DNA of 64,000 nucleotides from Omphiscola glabra (GCA_964017045.1 OZ024810.1:8115562-8179561), one strand, 5' to 3'. Positions 1-12,150 are shown, numbered from the stretch's first letter. Notes: generated by a model from the letters alone, not told the origin. Numbers and translations are program-made.

Positions 1-245
1 CCAATAGACTAAACAGTCGACATGGCTAAGTAGTCCAAATGACCAAATATTCCAAAGGACCAAATAGTCGAAATGATCAAATAGTCCAAAATGACCAAAT
101 AGTTCAAATGACCAAAAAGTCCAAATGACCAAATAGTCCAAATGACAAAATATTCGAAATGACAAAACAGTCCAAATGACCAAATAGTCGAAATGACCAA
201 ATAGTCGAAATGACCAAACAGTACAAATGACCAAATAGTCGAAAT
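1..245. repeat. 17-bp minisatellite, about 14 copies
   Basis: Degenerate tandem array of a unit like CCAAATGACCAAATAGT running from the left edge. It is AT-rich and diverged between copies. The minus-strand open frame across it is a repeat by-product. Confidence 0.9.
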
Positions 246-399
246 ACCTTTCGGATCGAAATTTGAATCATCAATTAAGTGGTTTCCGGGCCATCTTGAC
301 TTGACGCTCTATGGTTAAGTAAACTGAAAGGCCAGGCATCTACACCTGGCGTGTTTAGCTGGAGACTTCTTTTCTTCTTTTTTTATTGTGTTTCTTGCA

Positions 400-540
400 C
401 TAGACAACATCCTGTCATTAACTCGCCTGTCATTAGACAACACCCTGTCACTAACTCGCCTGTCATTAGACAACATCCTGACATTAACTCGTCTGTCATT
501 AGACAACATCCTGACACTAACTCGCCTGTCATTTGACAGT
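400..540. repeat. 33-bp minisatellite, 4 copies
   Basis: Units containing AGACAACATCCTG and AACTCGCCTGTCATT recur every 33 bp. Since 33 is divisible by three, short frames stay open on both strands; none looks like a protein. Confidence 0.9.
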
Positions 541-619
541 GGATTAGAGAGTAGTGCCATACTGCACTTTGAACTGACTGAAGTGAGTTATATTTACAGT
601 GTACGTGTTTTTAGTTGGT

Positions 620-1575
620 TCAAATCTAGTTTTATTCAAAGATTTGTCTGTGTCTAGTTTGACTCAAAGATTTGTTTGTGTCTAGTTTGATTCAAAGATT
701 TGTTTGTGTCTAGTTTGATTCCTCAAAGATTTGTTTGTGTCTAGTTTGATTCATCAAAGATTTGTTGGTGTCCAGCTTGATTCAAAGATTTGTTTGTGTC
801 TAGTTTGATTCATCAAAGATTTGTTTGTGTCTAGTTTGATTCATCAAAGATTTGTTTATGTCTAGTTTGATTCAAAGATTTGTTTGTGTCTAGCTTGATT
901 CATCAAAGATTTGTTTGTGTCTAGTTTGATTCAAAGATTTGTTTGTGTCTAGCTTGATTCAAAGATTTGTTTGTGTCTAGTTTGATTCAAAGATTTGTTT
1001 GTGTCTAGCTTGATTCATCAAAGATTTGTTTGTGTCTGGTTTGATTCAAAGATTTGTTTGTGTCTAGCTTGATTCAAAGATTTGTTTGTGTCTAGTTTGA
1101 TCCAAAGATTTGTTTGTGTCTAGTTTGATTCAAAGATTTGTTTGTGTCTAGTTTGATTCAAAGATTTGTTTGTGTCTATATTTTGATTCAAAGATTTGTT
1201 TTTGTCTAGTTTGATTCAAAGATTTGGTTGTGTCTAGCTTGATTCATCAAAGATTTGTTTGTGTCTAGTTTCATTCAAAGATTTGCTTGTGCCTAGCTTG
1301 ATTCAAAGATTTGATTAGGCATGTCTAGCTTGATTCAAAGATTTGTTTGGGTCTTGCTTGATTCAAAGATTTTTTTTGTGTCTTGCTTGATCCAAAGATT
1401 TGTTTGTGTCTTGCTTGATTCAAAGATTTGTTTGTGTCTTGCTTGATTCAAAGATTTTTTTGTGTCTTGCTTGATCCAAAGATTTGTTTGTGTCTTGCTT
1501 GATTCAAAGATTTGTTTGTGTCTTGCTTGATTCAAAGATTTTTTTGTGTCTTGCTTGATTCATCAAAGATTTGTG
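620..1575. repeat. 28/32-bp minisatellite, about 32 copies
   Basis: The unit core is AAAGATTTGTTTGTGTCTAG. Two length classes are interspersed: a 28-bp form and a 32-bp form with an extra CATC after GATT. In the last third the TCTAG core shifts to TCTTG, a gradient along the array that suggests local expansion of recent variants. Confidence 0.95.
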
Positions 1576-2098
1576 CAAATGTAAAATGTACAGAGAACAG
1601 CCGACGTATTTATCCGACAAACTACAATTAATTTATTATCGAACCTTTCAAAAAATTTAAAAAATACTATTTGCTCTTTCTCAATTTACTTGTTAGACAT
1701 CTGGCATAGGGTGTTATGGGAAAGCTTCGGATTCAGCAAGGGCGCCAAGAATCGAAAGCTTTTGAGAATCACTGCATCAGTGGATAAAGCTCTTTTCCCA
1801 CTTCCTCCTTCATATGTTTTCGGAAATTTCGATTTTTATGAAAAAAATGTGTTTAATCTATTAAGTTGCATGCGGCCCTGACAGTTCTAATGAATGCACC
1901 ACTGGGCTCATTATGATAAAAATCCACTTGCTTTGTGGGTAAATATGGAATTGTGACTGGGAATGTCAACACATGCTCCCTCGGGGGAAACAACATATGT
2001 GACTGAAGGAATGGCTTCCTTGTGGGTGAAGCGGAAAGGGGGGGGGGGGGTCGGAAGCCAAATACATATCTATTATCTGTAAAATGCAGTGTCGCAAC
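1576..2098. other. unassigned sequence between repeats
   Basis: I see no gene, RNA or clear mobile element. A 63-codon frame at 1690-1881 has no recognisable feature. A G run lies at about 2039-2050. Confidence 0.5.
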
Positions 2099-2218
2099 CA
2101 GGGGCGTGGGAAGGGGCTGCGGAGGGACTTCAGCCCCGGTGGGACACGTTTTTTTATTTAGACAGGGGGCAAAATTCTCTATCCACCCTGGGTGACACTA
2201 ACCCTAGCTACGCCACTG
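2099..2218. mobile_element. hAT-like MITE with CAGnGGCGTnG ends
   Basis: The left end reads CAGGGGCGTGGGAAGG and the right end CTAGCTACGCCACTG, an imperfect inverted pair. The flanking octamers GTCGCAAC and ATAGCAAC agree at six of eight positions, in line with the 8-bp target duplication of hAT elements. It is about 120 bp and non-autonomous. Related ends recur at 30972, 35268, 36240, 38038 and 40618. Confidence 0.6.
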
Positions 2219-3240
2219 ATAGCAACGACAACAATTAGTTGAAAGTGGTATGGAAGGACAAAGCAAAGTCCTCATAAGATTATGCAAAGTATCAACTTGG
2301 AGGAATTTTAACTCTACCCCCCCCCCCCCACACACACACACACCTGAAAATAACTGCGCCTATGCAAACGTATGTTATGTTGCGAATCAAGGGATTTCTC
2401 CCTTTTCTAACATAACATATCTTTTTTGATACGTTCATGAACACGAGTACGTGAACATTTTTAGCTATACCTTACGTCCGCACATGTATAGCGGGCTTGG
2501 TTTCGGGGGGGGGGGGGGGGGGAGCTGATTGGCTGCTTCCAGGTTTTGTTATACTAAACATGTAAATCGTGTACAAATTCAAATATTTCCGCTGTTTAGA
2601 AGAAGAAGAAGAAGAAAAAAAAATGGGGTTCATTTTGATGTTATTAATTGGTTCATATTTTATTTTTTATTACACATACATTTTTAAGGGATGCATTTTT
2701 AAAATAAAAGGTGTTTTGTGTTTTTTCATGTGGTCGAAAATGTTCCAAGAATATTAAACACAACTAAATAATTTAGATTTATTCCTATTTTTTTTTAAAA
2801 TATTTATTTTATACAATGGTTACATTAGACCGGAACTAAACTAGAAAATAAAACAAAATGGCCGCGACTTCCAGCGAATGAAATACATATTTGACTGTAA
2901 CGTGACACACACGTGGTTAGGAGGACGGCGCGCACTCCGTCAGTCGCATTACGCGGATGCTACGGTAGGTGATGCGACAGACGGTAACCGCTGGCAAAAG
3001 TACAGACTTTTGTTTGTCATAGGGAATTTGATCGGTCCAAGCTGGAAGATTGTGGTTTATTTTTTTTATAAACTCCACTTTCATTCGTCCGAGATTGTGT
3101 TTTGATCTTTTAAAACGTTACCCGCTCTTGAAATGTTGTATTACAAAGTAGAAAAAAAAAAGTAGTCCGTACATTCGAATTCGAACTGCATGTTGCAATG
3201 TCCGCCAGGCGTTGCTTTGTGTGGTATAATAAGTTCACGG
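2219..3240. other. unassigned sequence with simple tracts
   Basis: Contains a C run followed by a short CA tract near 2318-2342, a G run of about 18 at 2504-2521 and AT-rich sequence. No coding region is supported. Confidence 0.5.
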
Positions 3241-3257
3241 TGGCGAGAGAGCGCCAT

Positions 3258-3735
3258 CAGAGTTCATTTGTTCATTGGGTTCAATGGTTTATTCAGAGTT
3301 ACTTTGTTCATTGGGTTCAATGGTTTATTCAGAGTTAATTTGTTCATTGGGTTCAACGGTTTATTCAGAGTTACTTTGTTCATTGGGTTCAATGGTTTAT
3401 TAAGAGTTAATTTGTTCACTGGGTTCAATGGTTTATTCAGAGTTACTTTGTTCATTGGGTTCAATGGTTTATTCAGAGTTACTTGTTCATTGGGTTCAAT
3501 GGTTTATTCAGAGTTACTTTGTTCATTGGGTTCAATGGTTTATTCAGAGTTACTTTGTTCATTGGGTTCAATGGTTTATTCAGAGTTACTTTGTTCATTA
3601 GGTTCAATGGTTTATTCAGAGTTACTTTGTTCATTAGGTTCAATGGTTTATTCAGAGTTACTTTGTTCATTAGGTTCAATGGTTTATTCAGAGTTACTTT
3701 GTTCATTAGGTTCAATGGTTTATTCAGAGTTATCC
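3258..3735. repeat. 36-bp minisatellite, 13 copies
   Basis: The unit contains TTGGGTTCAATGGTTTATTC. Because 36 is a multiple of three, frames of 66 to 220 codons stay open on both strands, giving 12-residue peptide repeats. There is no splice or start context, so I treat these as non-coding. The last four units share a GGG to AGG change. Confidence 0.95.
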
Positions 3736-3923
3736 ATGTCTTCGTTTTGTTTTGTTTTTTATTTTATTTTTATTTTTATTTTGTTGGGGTTTGGGGGGGG
3801 GGGGGGGGAGACACCTAGAGGCACTGGGCAAAAAAAAATGGACAATAGTTAATTCATGAAATTTGTATTCTGGTAGGGTACGTTGCTGCATTCATATACT
3901 AGATATGTGCAACGGTTGGGGAA

Positions 3924-4910
3924 CAGGGCCGTCTTAACAACATAGGAGGCCCTGGGCACAGAAATGCACTGGGGCCCCTAGTGACACAACACACCTGGGC
4001 ACTCGCCTCATGCTCAAACAGTGGGGGGGGGGGCAAACAATTCCTGCTCTCCACCAACTCACCACGAGAAATAAAAATGTAAAATAAAAATAAACATTCA
4101 ATAAAGTTAAACTTCGATGAGTTCAATTTCTTGATAAAAAAAAACAAACAATAATAGTTTGAAAACATTATCAGAAATAAACTATAAATAATCACAGAGG
4201 ATGATCAATTATCAATCATTATTAAAGGATTGATAGAATAAATCAGTGGTTCTCAACCCGTGGGTCGCGACCCCTTTGTGGGTCGAATGACCCTTTACCG
4301 GGGGGTCGCCTAAGACCATCCGAAAACTCATATACGACACAGTTATGAAGTAGCTACGAAAATAACTTTGTGGTTGGGGGTCGCCACAACACCAGGAACT
4401 GTATTTAAGAGTCGCGGCATTAGGAAGGTTGAGAACCACTGGAATAAATTATTTAATATACATCAACAAAATCGTTTGCGTAATGTTTTTGCAGAGAATT
4501 GTTTTATTATTGGTTTAAAGTCCATGGTCTTAAGGATGACATTTTTCATGCACATAAGTGAAAGCCAGGTCAAGCGTCCCATTTTAACGCGAAGCTGATT
4601 CTTATCTTATTATTTTTCAATTCATATCTGGGGAAAGTAAAACTTTTTTGACGAGAGTTATTCCCCTTTAAAAGATTTAAAATTGTCAACTTTGATTCGC
4701 ATTTATAATATTTATTTTGCAATGAGCTGACATATATCGTGGGGGGAGGGGATTTTGGGAATTTTAAATTGTAAAAATCTTTCAATATTCATTAAAAATA
4801 TTAAAAGCATGATGCCTCCATAAGAGTGAGTCTCATAGAAACGAGGGGCCCCCTACAAGCGCAGGACCCTGGGCCAGTGCCCACTGGGCCCATGCCTTAA
4901 GACGGCACTT
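3924..4910. mobile_element. 987-bp hAT element inserted in the LINE
   Basis: Bounded by perfect direct repeats TTGGGGAA (3916-3923 and 4911-4918), an 8-bp target duplication. Ends are CAGGGCCGTCTTAA on the left and TTAAGACGGCACTT on the right, with further inverted similarity inward (GGCCCTGGGCAC against GTGCCCACTGGGCC). No transposase frame remains. It splits the 3' region of the minus-strand LINE and itself carries a SPIN copy. Confidence 0.88.
4244..4441 (+). mobile_element. SPIN-like hAT MITE, copy 1
   Basis: 198 bp starting CAGTGGTTCTCAACC and ending GGTTGAGAACCACTG, with internal GGGTCGCGACCCCTTT and GTTATGAAGTAGC. It is flanked by a perfect 8-bp duplication GAATAAAT (4236-4243 and 4442-4449). 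From memory the sequence matches the SPIN (SPace INvaders) non-autonomous hAT consensus. It lies inside the 987-bp hAT element, so it inserted last. Confidence 0.88.
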
Positions 4911-6044
4911 TTGGGGAAGCGATTCAGCCATCCTATCAGCTCCTAGCAGATGCCAGGACAGCCTTGGAGCTTTCGATAGATGTCGAGTTCACGGCGGTAT
5001 TGTCCAGGTGGTTCCAAGCGATTATTGTGCGTGGAAGAATGATTGTTTATGTTGCACTGTGTTACTCCGAGGCACAGTGAAGCATTTTCTATTGTTCCGG
5101 GTGTAATTTCTCATGGGGTTGTCAGATGTTAAGTCAGTGTTACGTGAGTGTTTGGCTCTGATTAATCGACCTGGCTTCTGTGGAGTGAGATAATTGTTTG
5201 CCGGGATGGCCGGCACTAGACCACTTTATATAAGAATGTTAGGCGGATCTTTTCTCGTCTGTCTTTGAGGGAGGGGAAGTCAAATCTGTTTAAGAGTGCA
5301 GTGACGTAGCCAGGAGTAGTGGTTTTGTAGTCACGTGCTATGAAGCGCACTGCGTTACGTTGGATTCGCGCCGTCTTGTCCACGTCTTGCTTTAGGTATG
5401 GGCCCCAGATGATCGCACCATATTCTAGTAGTGGACGGACGAGTGCAAGATAGGCATTTCGTTTGCAGGATGTTGGGCAGTGGCGCAGATTTCTTCAATA
5501 AAACCTAGTGTGGAGTTGGCTTTTTTTGAAATGTTGTTTATATAGGTGACCATTTTAGGTTATTTGAGAAGAGAATTCCAAGGTATGGATTATTTGTTAC
5601 TTGTTGAAGGATTGTCCTATTTAGGGAGTACACATAGCTTGATGGTTTTAATCTTGAGGTGCTCATTGTGTGGCATTTGGTTTCATTAAATTTCATGCCC
5701 CATTTGTCCGCCCAATTCACAAGGCACTTCAAATCTGCTTGGGGTTGGTTGTGGTCATCGACGTCGATTATCTCTCTGTAGACAAGACAGTCATCTGCAA
5801 ACAGCCTCACTTGAGATTTTACAGTATCAGGGAGGTCGTTTATGGGACAAAGAAAGAGAAGGGGGCCCAGTACTGTGCATTGGGGAACTGCTGAGTCTAC
5901 GGTGGTCTTGTAATGACATTAATCTCTTGAAAGCCTATTTAATTCATTGGCTCTATCTAAGAGCTACCAACTCGTCTGACTTTTTTTTTAAAATTGTAGC
6001 TTTGTAAACTTGGCAAGCGACACATGCGCAGTGATACAAGAGAG

Positions 6045-6260
6045 CAACGTTTCTCAACCTTCCTAATGCTGTGACCCTTAAATACAGTTCCTCGTGTTGT
6101 GGCGACCCCCAACCACAAATTTATGTTCGTTGCTACTTCGTAACTGTAGAGTATATGTGTTTTCAATGGTCTTAGGCGACCCCTGTGAAAAGGTCGTGCG
6201 ACCCCCAAAAGCGGTCGCGACCCCCAAAAGGGGTCGCGACCCACGGGTTGAGAACTACTG
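6045..6260 (-). mobile_element. SPIN-like hAT MITE, copy 2
   Basis: Inverted relative to copy 1: starts CAACGTTTCTCAACCTTCC and ends GGGTTGAGAACTACTG. The flanks TACAAGAG and TACTAGAG agree at seven of eight positions. One end carries an internal duplication of the GGTCGCGACCCCCAAAA segment, which makes this copy longer than the others. Confidence 0.82.
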
Positions 6261-6299
6261 TACTAGAGCCGGGCATGTAAACTGGTGAGTCACGATTTA

Positions 6300-6900
6300 T
6301 CTGGCCAAGTTAATGGCGTCCTGAGAAATATCGATAAATGTTCATTAAGGACACAACTTTTTTTTTCCTTTCCCAAATGGTGTAGTGTTATTTAAAAGTG
6401 TTCTGATTTGAAAATATGGTGAACATGTTTTAAAACTAGAACTAATTTCAAGAATATAACAATTTTTTTTTTTTTTAATTTTTTTTTTTGGTTAAAGATG
6501 AGATGGATCGATTGTGTTGAATGTTTAACATTTGGGCTTTAAAAGAGGAAACGAAATAAACTTCTTCTTAATGCGAGCAGACGTCGGCTGACAGCAGATA
6601 AATCCACTTGTCAAACGGAGACCAGGAGTGTTGTTGTGGTACAGGGAGACAATTACAGAAGACATTAGGAAAAAAACTACAGACAAATTTTTGTGTGGGA
6701 ATGTCATGCCATATGCACCAACATTACGGTGGGGGGGGGGGGGGGGAAGGGGGGGGGTGATTTGACACCTAGAAATGTGTAGTCATAGGAGGGGGCGTCT
6801 TTACGGGGAAGCATATGCACACCTAAGAATATGTCATCAATCACAGGTTATCAGGCAATAACATAGACAAACACGCAGTTAGTGTCTCACCTTACAACCT
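6300..6900. other. unassigned AT-rich sequence
   Basis: Holds poly-T tracts near 6463-6490 and a long G run at about 6728-6757. No gene or recognisable element is seen. Confidence 0.5.
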
Positions 6901-6904
6901 TCTC

Positions 6905-7790
6905 AAACATGAAGACACCCCACTCCCTAAACATGCAGGTACGCCACTCCCCAAACATGCAGGCACTCCACTCCCCAAACATGCAGGCACTCCACTCCCC
7001 AAACATGCAGGCACTCCACTTCCCAAACATGCAGGCACTCCACTCTCCAAACATGCAGGCACTCCACTCCCCAAACATGCAGGCACTCCACTCCCCAAAC
7101 ATGCAGGCACTCCACTCCCCAAACATGCAGGCACTCCACTCCCCAAACATGCAGGCACTCCACTCTCCAAACATGCAGGCACTCCACTCCCCCAAACATG
7201 CAGGCACTCCACTCCCCAAACATGCAGGCACTCCACTCCCCAAACATGCAGGCACTCCACTTCCCAAACATGCAGGCACTCCACTCCCCAAACATGCAGG
7301 CACTCTACTCCCCAAACATGCAGGCACTCCACTTCCCAAACATGCAGGCACTCCACTCTCCAAACATGCAGGCACTCCACTCCCCCAAACATGCAGGCAC
7401 TCCACTCCCCAAACATGCAGGCACTCCACTCCCCCAAACATGCAGGCACTCCACTCCCCAAACATGCAGGCACTCCACTCCCCAAACATGCAGGCACTCC
7501 ACTCCCCAAACATGCAGGCACTCCACTCTCCAAACATGCAGGCACTCCACTTCCCAAACATGCAGGCACTCCACTCCCCAAACATGCAGGCACTCTACTC
7601 CCCAAACATGCAGGCACTCCACTCCCCAAACATGCAGGCACTCCACTCCCCAAACATGCAGGCACTCCACTCCCCAAACATGCAGGCACTCTACTCCCCA
7701 AACATGCAGGCACTCCACTCCCCAAACATGCGGGCACTCCACTCCCCCAAACATGCAGGCACTCCACTCCCCAAACATGCGGACACACTT
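6905..7790. repeat. 24-bp minisatellite, about 37 copies
   Basis: The unit core is CTCCCCAAACATGCAGGCA. Single-base length variants (an extra C in the C run) shift the frame between copies, so several long overlapping frames open on both strands. Frame-shifting indels inside the array argue against coding. Confidence 0.96.
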
Positions 7791-7799
7791 CTCCTAAAT

Positions 7800-8590
7800 T
7801 ATAGAACTGAGCGCTGAATTGTGTCCCTTCTTTACACAAAAATGTCAGTTTATAGGCCTACACATTCATATTTCTCTCCATTTATCCTTCTCATCCATTC
7901 TGGGCCACCCTCTATTTCTCTCTCACTCCCTCCTCTTCCCTCTCATAATATTTATGTATGGCGAGATCCCGCAATTAAAAATGGCGAACTGGCCATGTGC
8001 TTAACACTGACTAATCCAACATGACTGCCTTCATTATATTATCGGAAAATCGAAATGGGTGACATTACTGGGGGAACCCAACGCCTCCAAGCCCCCACTC
8101 CACCTTAAATCCGACACTGGCTGCCTCAACCCATAAAAAAGTATAATGTCCATAATTAACTGTTCTGTCTTTGAATAGTCTATTATAGTTAATATTATTG
8201 AATGTTAATAATATTATTCTAATTGTTGTTAAACCAAATGGCGTGTATAGCATGTACTTTGTAAGTCGTTATATAATTTATTTAAACCGCCCGGGGGCTC
8301 TTGGTTACTTTGTACTTCTGTTGCTCCACAACTGCGTCATTTGAAGATCGGTTACATTCTGCCCCGGTGCGGCCAGCAAAACGATCATCGAGTGAACACA
8401 GAAACTCGTTTAGATCCAAAAATATTATGGTCCAACAAGTCATCCATAGCCGATCGATGGTACTGGCCAGCGGCGTGGTCAGTAGGGGGGCGCTGGCAGA
8501 CCTGCCGCCACAAAACCCACCATTTTTTTTTAAAAAAAATTCTGTCGCGATATATTTAAATAAAGCGCGCTTAATCTAACGGTCGAGTTT
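7800..8590. other. unassigned; solo transposon ends
   Basis: Two hAT-like single ends are visible: one near 8060-8130 ending CCGACACTG and one starting near 8468 with CAGCGGCGTGG. Neither has a clear partner. No gene is supported. Confidence 0.4.
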
Positions 8591-8593
8591 TTA

Positions 8594-8656
8594 AACACAG
8601 ACACAGACACGTACACACACACACACAGACACATACACACACACAGACACACGACC
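8594..8656. repeat. CA/GACA microsatellite
   Basis: Short impure tract of ACACAC and ACAGAC units. Confidence 0.85.
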
Positions 8657-8659
8657 CTG

Positions 8660-10420
8660 AAATAAAATATGGTGTGTTTTTTCCTCCAAAACCCTGGCTG
8701 CGTCAATCAAAGTCGTCGATAATGCTGGCCAAAAAAAAAAAGAACAGAAAAACCAATCCCCGAGTCAATGATCATCGAATACGACAAGCCAAACTGGCCA
8801 GAAGCTTCTTAAATAACAAAAGATTCAGTGCATGGATAAAGCATAAAGCTACTAGCAAGCAGGAATCTAATACAACATTTAGTGAATGAACGAGGTGTAA
8901 TAAATAACCAGCCTAAATAAACCAGACAAATCGCCGAAGTAGAACTAAAAGAAAAGACTTTGGCTGAACTTACGTTCGTGGGATATCCAACCGAAGAGTC
9001 ACCCTGCGATTAACAATGTGAAATTATAAATTGCACCTGCAGAGACCAGTCCCTCTCTGCCGTTCACGTTTGCTCCGTACAACGCTGTCTCGCGTAGACT
9101 GTCCTGCCTAGACTGTCTCACCTAGACTCAACGCATTTCGTCACATCCCACCCCCGCCCTGCCCGCACGTCCACCTACACACGACGGTGTCGGTCGGTCC
9201 CCCCCCCCCCCCAACTGTTTTGTGTCGTCTTTCAAAAGCGGTACGGCAAGAGGCACTGTGGAGGTGGGGGTGGCAGGGTGGATCCATGAGGGAGAGGGGG
9301 TACGGGGTAGATTTTTTATAGAATAATGAAAGGGGGCGGGAGACAAGTGTGGTTGGGGAAGAGGTGGGGGGGGGGGGTTTGATGATGAGTCACAGACGCA
9401 CATTAAGTAAACAGAAAGGAAGTTGACAAATTAGTAGTAAGTAGTAAACATCTGCGGGGTGCGTGGCGTTGCAGCACTTGTCGAGGTGTGTGTACGTCTG
9501 CGTGTGTTTGGGAGTGTGTGCGGTTTTCGTCAAAGCACACATTTGGTTGCCAAATATAGAGCTGAAATGCGCTCTTCCAAACCGCAAAGGCGGAACATTG
9601 AAAGATACGCGCATTTTAAACTTCTGGATTCGAGGATTCTTTCCTGACGCGAAGTAATCCATTTCCTTGTTAGCCGCCGGAAAGACAGTTTTAAGCGGAT
9701 TAATATTTTTGACAAATTGAGCTGGATAAATAATTATTTTAACGGGCTTACCGTTTCATTAGACGTTAAAGAGCCATCATAGGCAGAGTCATGGAGAGGT
9801 TCTCCATATATGTATAAATACATTATGTGGTAAATGCGAAGAGATCGGGCCGCGTCTTTTTTACCATGGCCGCCATCTTGATTGCCGTGACCCGTAAAAT
9901 TAAGAATAAAACGTTTAAAATGAAAAAAAATTCATAAATGTATCCCTAAACCTAACCTGAACTCTAAATATATCCCTAAACCTAACCTGAACCCTAAAGT
10001 CATCAGCAACATAATAATAAAACAGCAACTTAACAAAACACGCAAATGACGTCATGGCCCGCTCTCTTAGCATTGGCCCACTATGTTAACCTAAGAAATA
10101 TTATTACAGATGTGCATAAATTATCTCGGTCTTCTTTTTCGTCGTCCTCCAATTTTTTTTCATTTCGACATAACCTTCAATGACGTCACGTTAGACACGC
10201 CCAAAAAGTGGATCACTTATAGAAATATTCCCGAGGGAAGAAAACAAAAAAACTTAAGCGGAACATGTCAATATTTGAAAGGGAAAAATCCGTGGGGGGG
10301 GGATGTGTATGGGAAATAAGCAAGGGGTTCAAGTCCGTGATAAAAAAGGGAAGGAATTCACCTAAGATCCACACCACACCCCCAAACCCCCCCCCCCCCC
10401 GGGCACTTTTTTGTTTATTA
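8660..10420. other. unassigned sequence
   Basis: Contains C and G runs at about 9200-9212 and 9366-9377, and a short duplicated CCTAAACCTAACCTGAA segment at 9945-9995. Frames of 60 to 91 codons overlap on both strands with no recognisable product. Confidence 0.5.
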
Positions 10421-10500
10421 TACGAAATGACTATGGGCCAAAATTGGACGTCAGAACTTGACCACGAAATGACTATGGGCCAAATTTTGACGTCCGATTA
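10421..10500. repeat. 42-bp direct repeat, 2 copies
   Basis: The segment with ACGAAATGACTATGGGCC occurs at 10422 and again at 10464. Confidence 0.8.
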
Positions 10501-10561
10501 GGGGTCGTTTATTTATCCGTCAACTGACAGTGAGAGTTGCTTGATTATATTTCTCTACTGA

Positions 10562-10650
10562 GATAAACCAACAATAAACCAACAATAAGCCAACAATAAA
10601 CCAACAATAAACCAACAATAAGCCAACAATAAACCAACAATAAACCAAGC
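10562..10650. repeat. 11-bp minisatellite, about 7 copies
   Basis: The unit is TAAACCAACAA, with a TAAGCC variant at every third or fourth position. Confidence 0.9.
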
Positions 10651-10869
10651 TGTTCCTCGTTATATTGTCTTTCTTTCAGATGGAGGACCGGTGGGGGGGG
10701 GGGCTACTCTCTCCCCAGTGGTAAATAAGAATTGCCTGTACTGTTCGTGACTTCCCTTCACGTGAACTGTGGAGGGGGTCATTAGCATATCGATTTGCTT
10801 GTATACAAAAAAAAAATTATTGATTCGCACGACAGGTGTTATGGTTATCATATAACCCCAAACACAGTA

Positions 10870-11445
10870 CACTGTCTCAGTGGGGCCGACACACACCTTG
10901 ATGGGCCGGTGCACGCCACACTAAAGGGCCGATACACTGTAGGTATCCTATTCTCAGTGGGCCAACACACGATACTGACCCCCTAGTGGGCTGACTGAGT
11001 TCCAGCGGCCCGACACACAATACTGAGTCCCAGTGGACCAACACGCAGCTCTAAGCCCCCAGTGGGCCGACACACTGCACTGTGCCCCGGTGGTCCGACA
11101 CACATCCCTGTGCCTGGGTGGTTCGACACACATCACTGTGCCCGGTGGTCCGACACACAGCACTGTTCCACTGTGGTCTGATACACAGCACTGTGCCCCG
11201 GTGGTCTAACACACAGCACTGTGCCCCGGTGGTCCGACACACAGCACTGTGCCCCGGTGGTCCGACACACAGCACTGTGCCCCGGTGGTCCGACACACAG
11301 CACTGTGCCCCGGTGGTCCGACACACAACACTGTGCCCCGGTGGTCCGACACACAGCACTGTGCCCCGGTGGTCCGACACACAGCACTGTGCCCCGGTGG
11401 TCCGACACACAGCACTGTGCCCCAGTGGTCCGACACACGGTTCAT
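10870..11445. repeat. 28-bp minisatellite, about 20 copies
   Basis: The unit core is GTGGTCCGACACACAGCAC. The left third (10870-11080) is strongly diverged, while 11190-11440 is nearly homogeneous, as expected if unequal exchange homogenises one end. Frames on both strands are by-products. Confidence 0.93.
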
Positions 11446-11612
11446 GTCGTAGCCGCGACACTATGATTTGTTCACGATCCCCCCCCCCCCCCCCCGCATA
11501 TGACAAAACACTGTGGGTCTTTTTATTTCTAGAATGGTTGTTTTTTTTACAAATAAAATTGAAGAATGAATATGCTTTTTTTTTATTAACTCCACTTAAC
11601 CCGAAAGACCCC

Positions 11613-11808
11613 TGTGGCCCCTGTGACCCCTGTGGCCCCTGTGACCCTGTGGCCCCTGTGACCCCTGTGACCCCTGTGACTCCTGTGACCCCTGTGACCC
11701 CTGTGGCCCCTGTGACCCCTGTGACCCCTGTGGCCCCTGTGGCCCCTGTGACCCCTGTGGCCCCTGTGACCCCCGTGACCCCGTGACCCCTGTGACCCCT
11801 GTGGCACC
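11613..11808. repeat. 9-bp GC-rich minisatellite, about 21 copies
   Basis: CCCCTGTGA and CCCCTGTGG units alternate. The minus-strand reading gives a Gly-His-Arg tripeptide repeat by coincidence of the 9-bp period. Confidence 0.94.
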
Positions 11809-11984
11809 TGGTGGGGCACTAAATCTGCAAACTGTGCCACTCAGTCAATGTCAACTGAACATTCATCGGCTCGAATGACATCTGTCACAATCTCAAAGTG
11901 AGAACAATCAGGGGCGGGGCGGATATTATGAATGGGGACAAGTGAGTACGTGAAAACATCCCCACGTTTGATGTGTTCACAGAT

Positions 11985-12150
11985 GGGCACGTCAAAATGT
12001 GACTGTGAACTGTGACGACTGTTATGTTGTCTGACTGTGAACACGTCAAGATGTCTGTTATGTTTTCTGATGGTTAACACGTCAAGACGACTGTTATGTT
12101 ATCTGACTGTGAACACGTCAAGATGACTGTTATGTTGTCTGACGGTGATC
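11985..12150. repeat. 36-bp minisatellite, about 4 copies
   Basis: The unit contains GACTGTTATGTTGTCTGA and GAACACGTCAAGAT. Confidence 0.88.

Larger units (their letters stand above)
3870..5911 (-). mobile_element. Non-LTR retrotransposon (LINE), RT 3' half
   Basis: Minus-strand remains of a Jockey/CR1-type ORF2. Reading from 5911 downward I see RT motif B (VLGPLLF after a degenerate VPQ), the catalytic FADD box (LFADDCLVY, about 5800), and the post-RT segment YLALVRPLLEYGAIIWGP with IQRNAVRF (about 5440-5300). The frame reaches a stop near 4945 after at least one single-base frameshift near 5030. The 3' flank continues after an inserted element and ends near 3870. It is truncated at its 5' end and inactive. 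A second copy of its 3' end lies at 34448-34556 on the plus strand. Confidence 0.88.

Noticed and set aside
3190..3852. 220-codon plus frame
   Set aside because: Entirely a 36-bp tandem repeat read in a stop-free frame, with frame change in mid-array and no non-repeat coding part.
6882..7839. Long overlapping frames (up to 315 codons) on both strands
   Set aside because: They arise from a 24-bp repeat without stops. Single-base indels shift the frame between units and the same peptide appears in several frames.
9945..9995. Telomere-like CCTAAACCTAACC
   Set aside because: Only two copies of a longer unit with mixed motifs; no run of the animal telomere hexamer.
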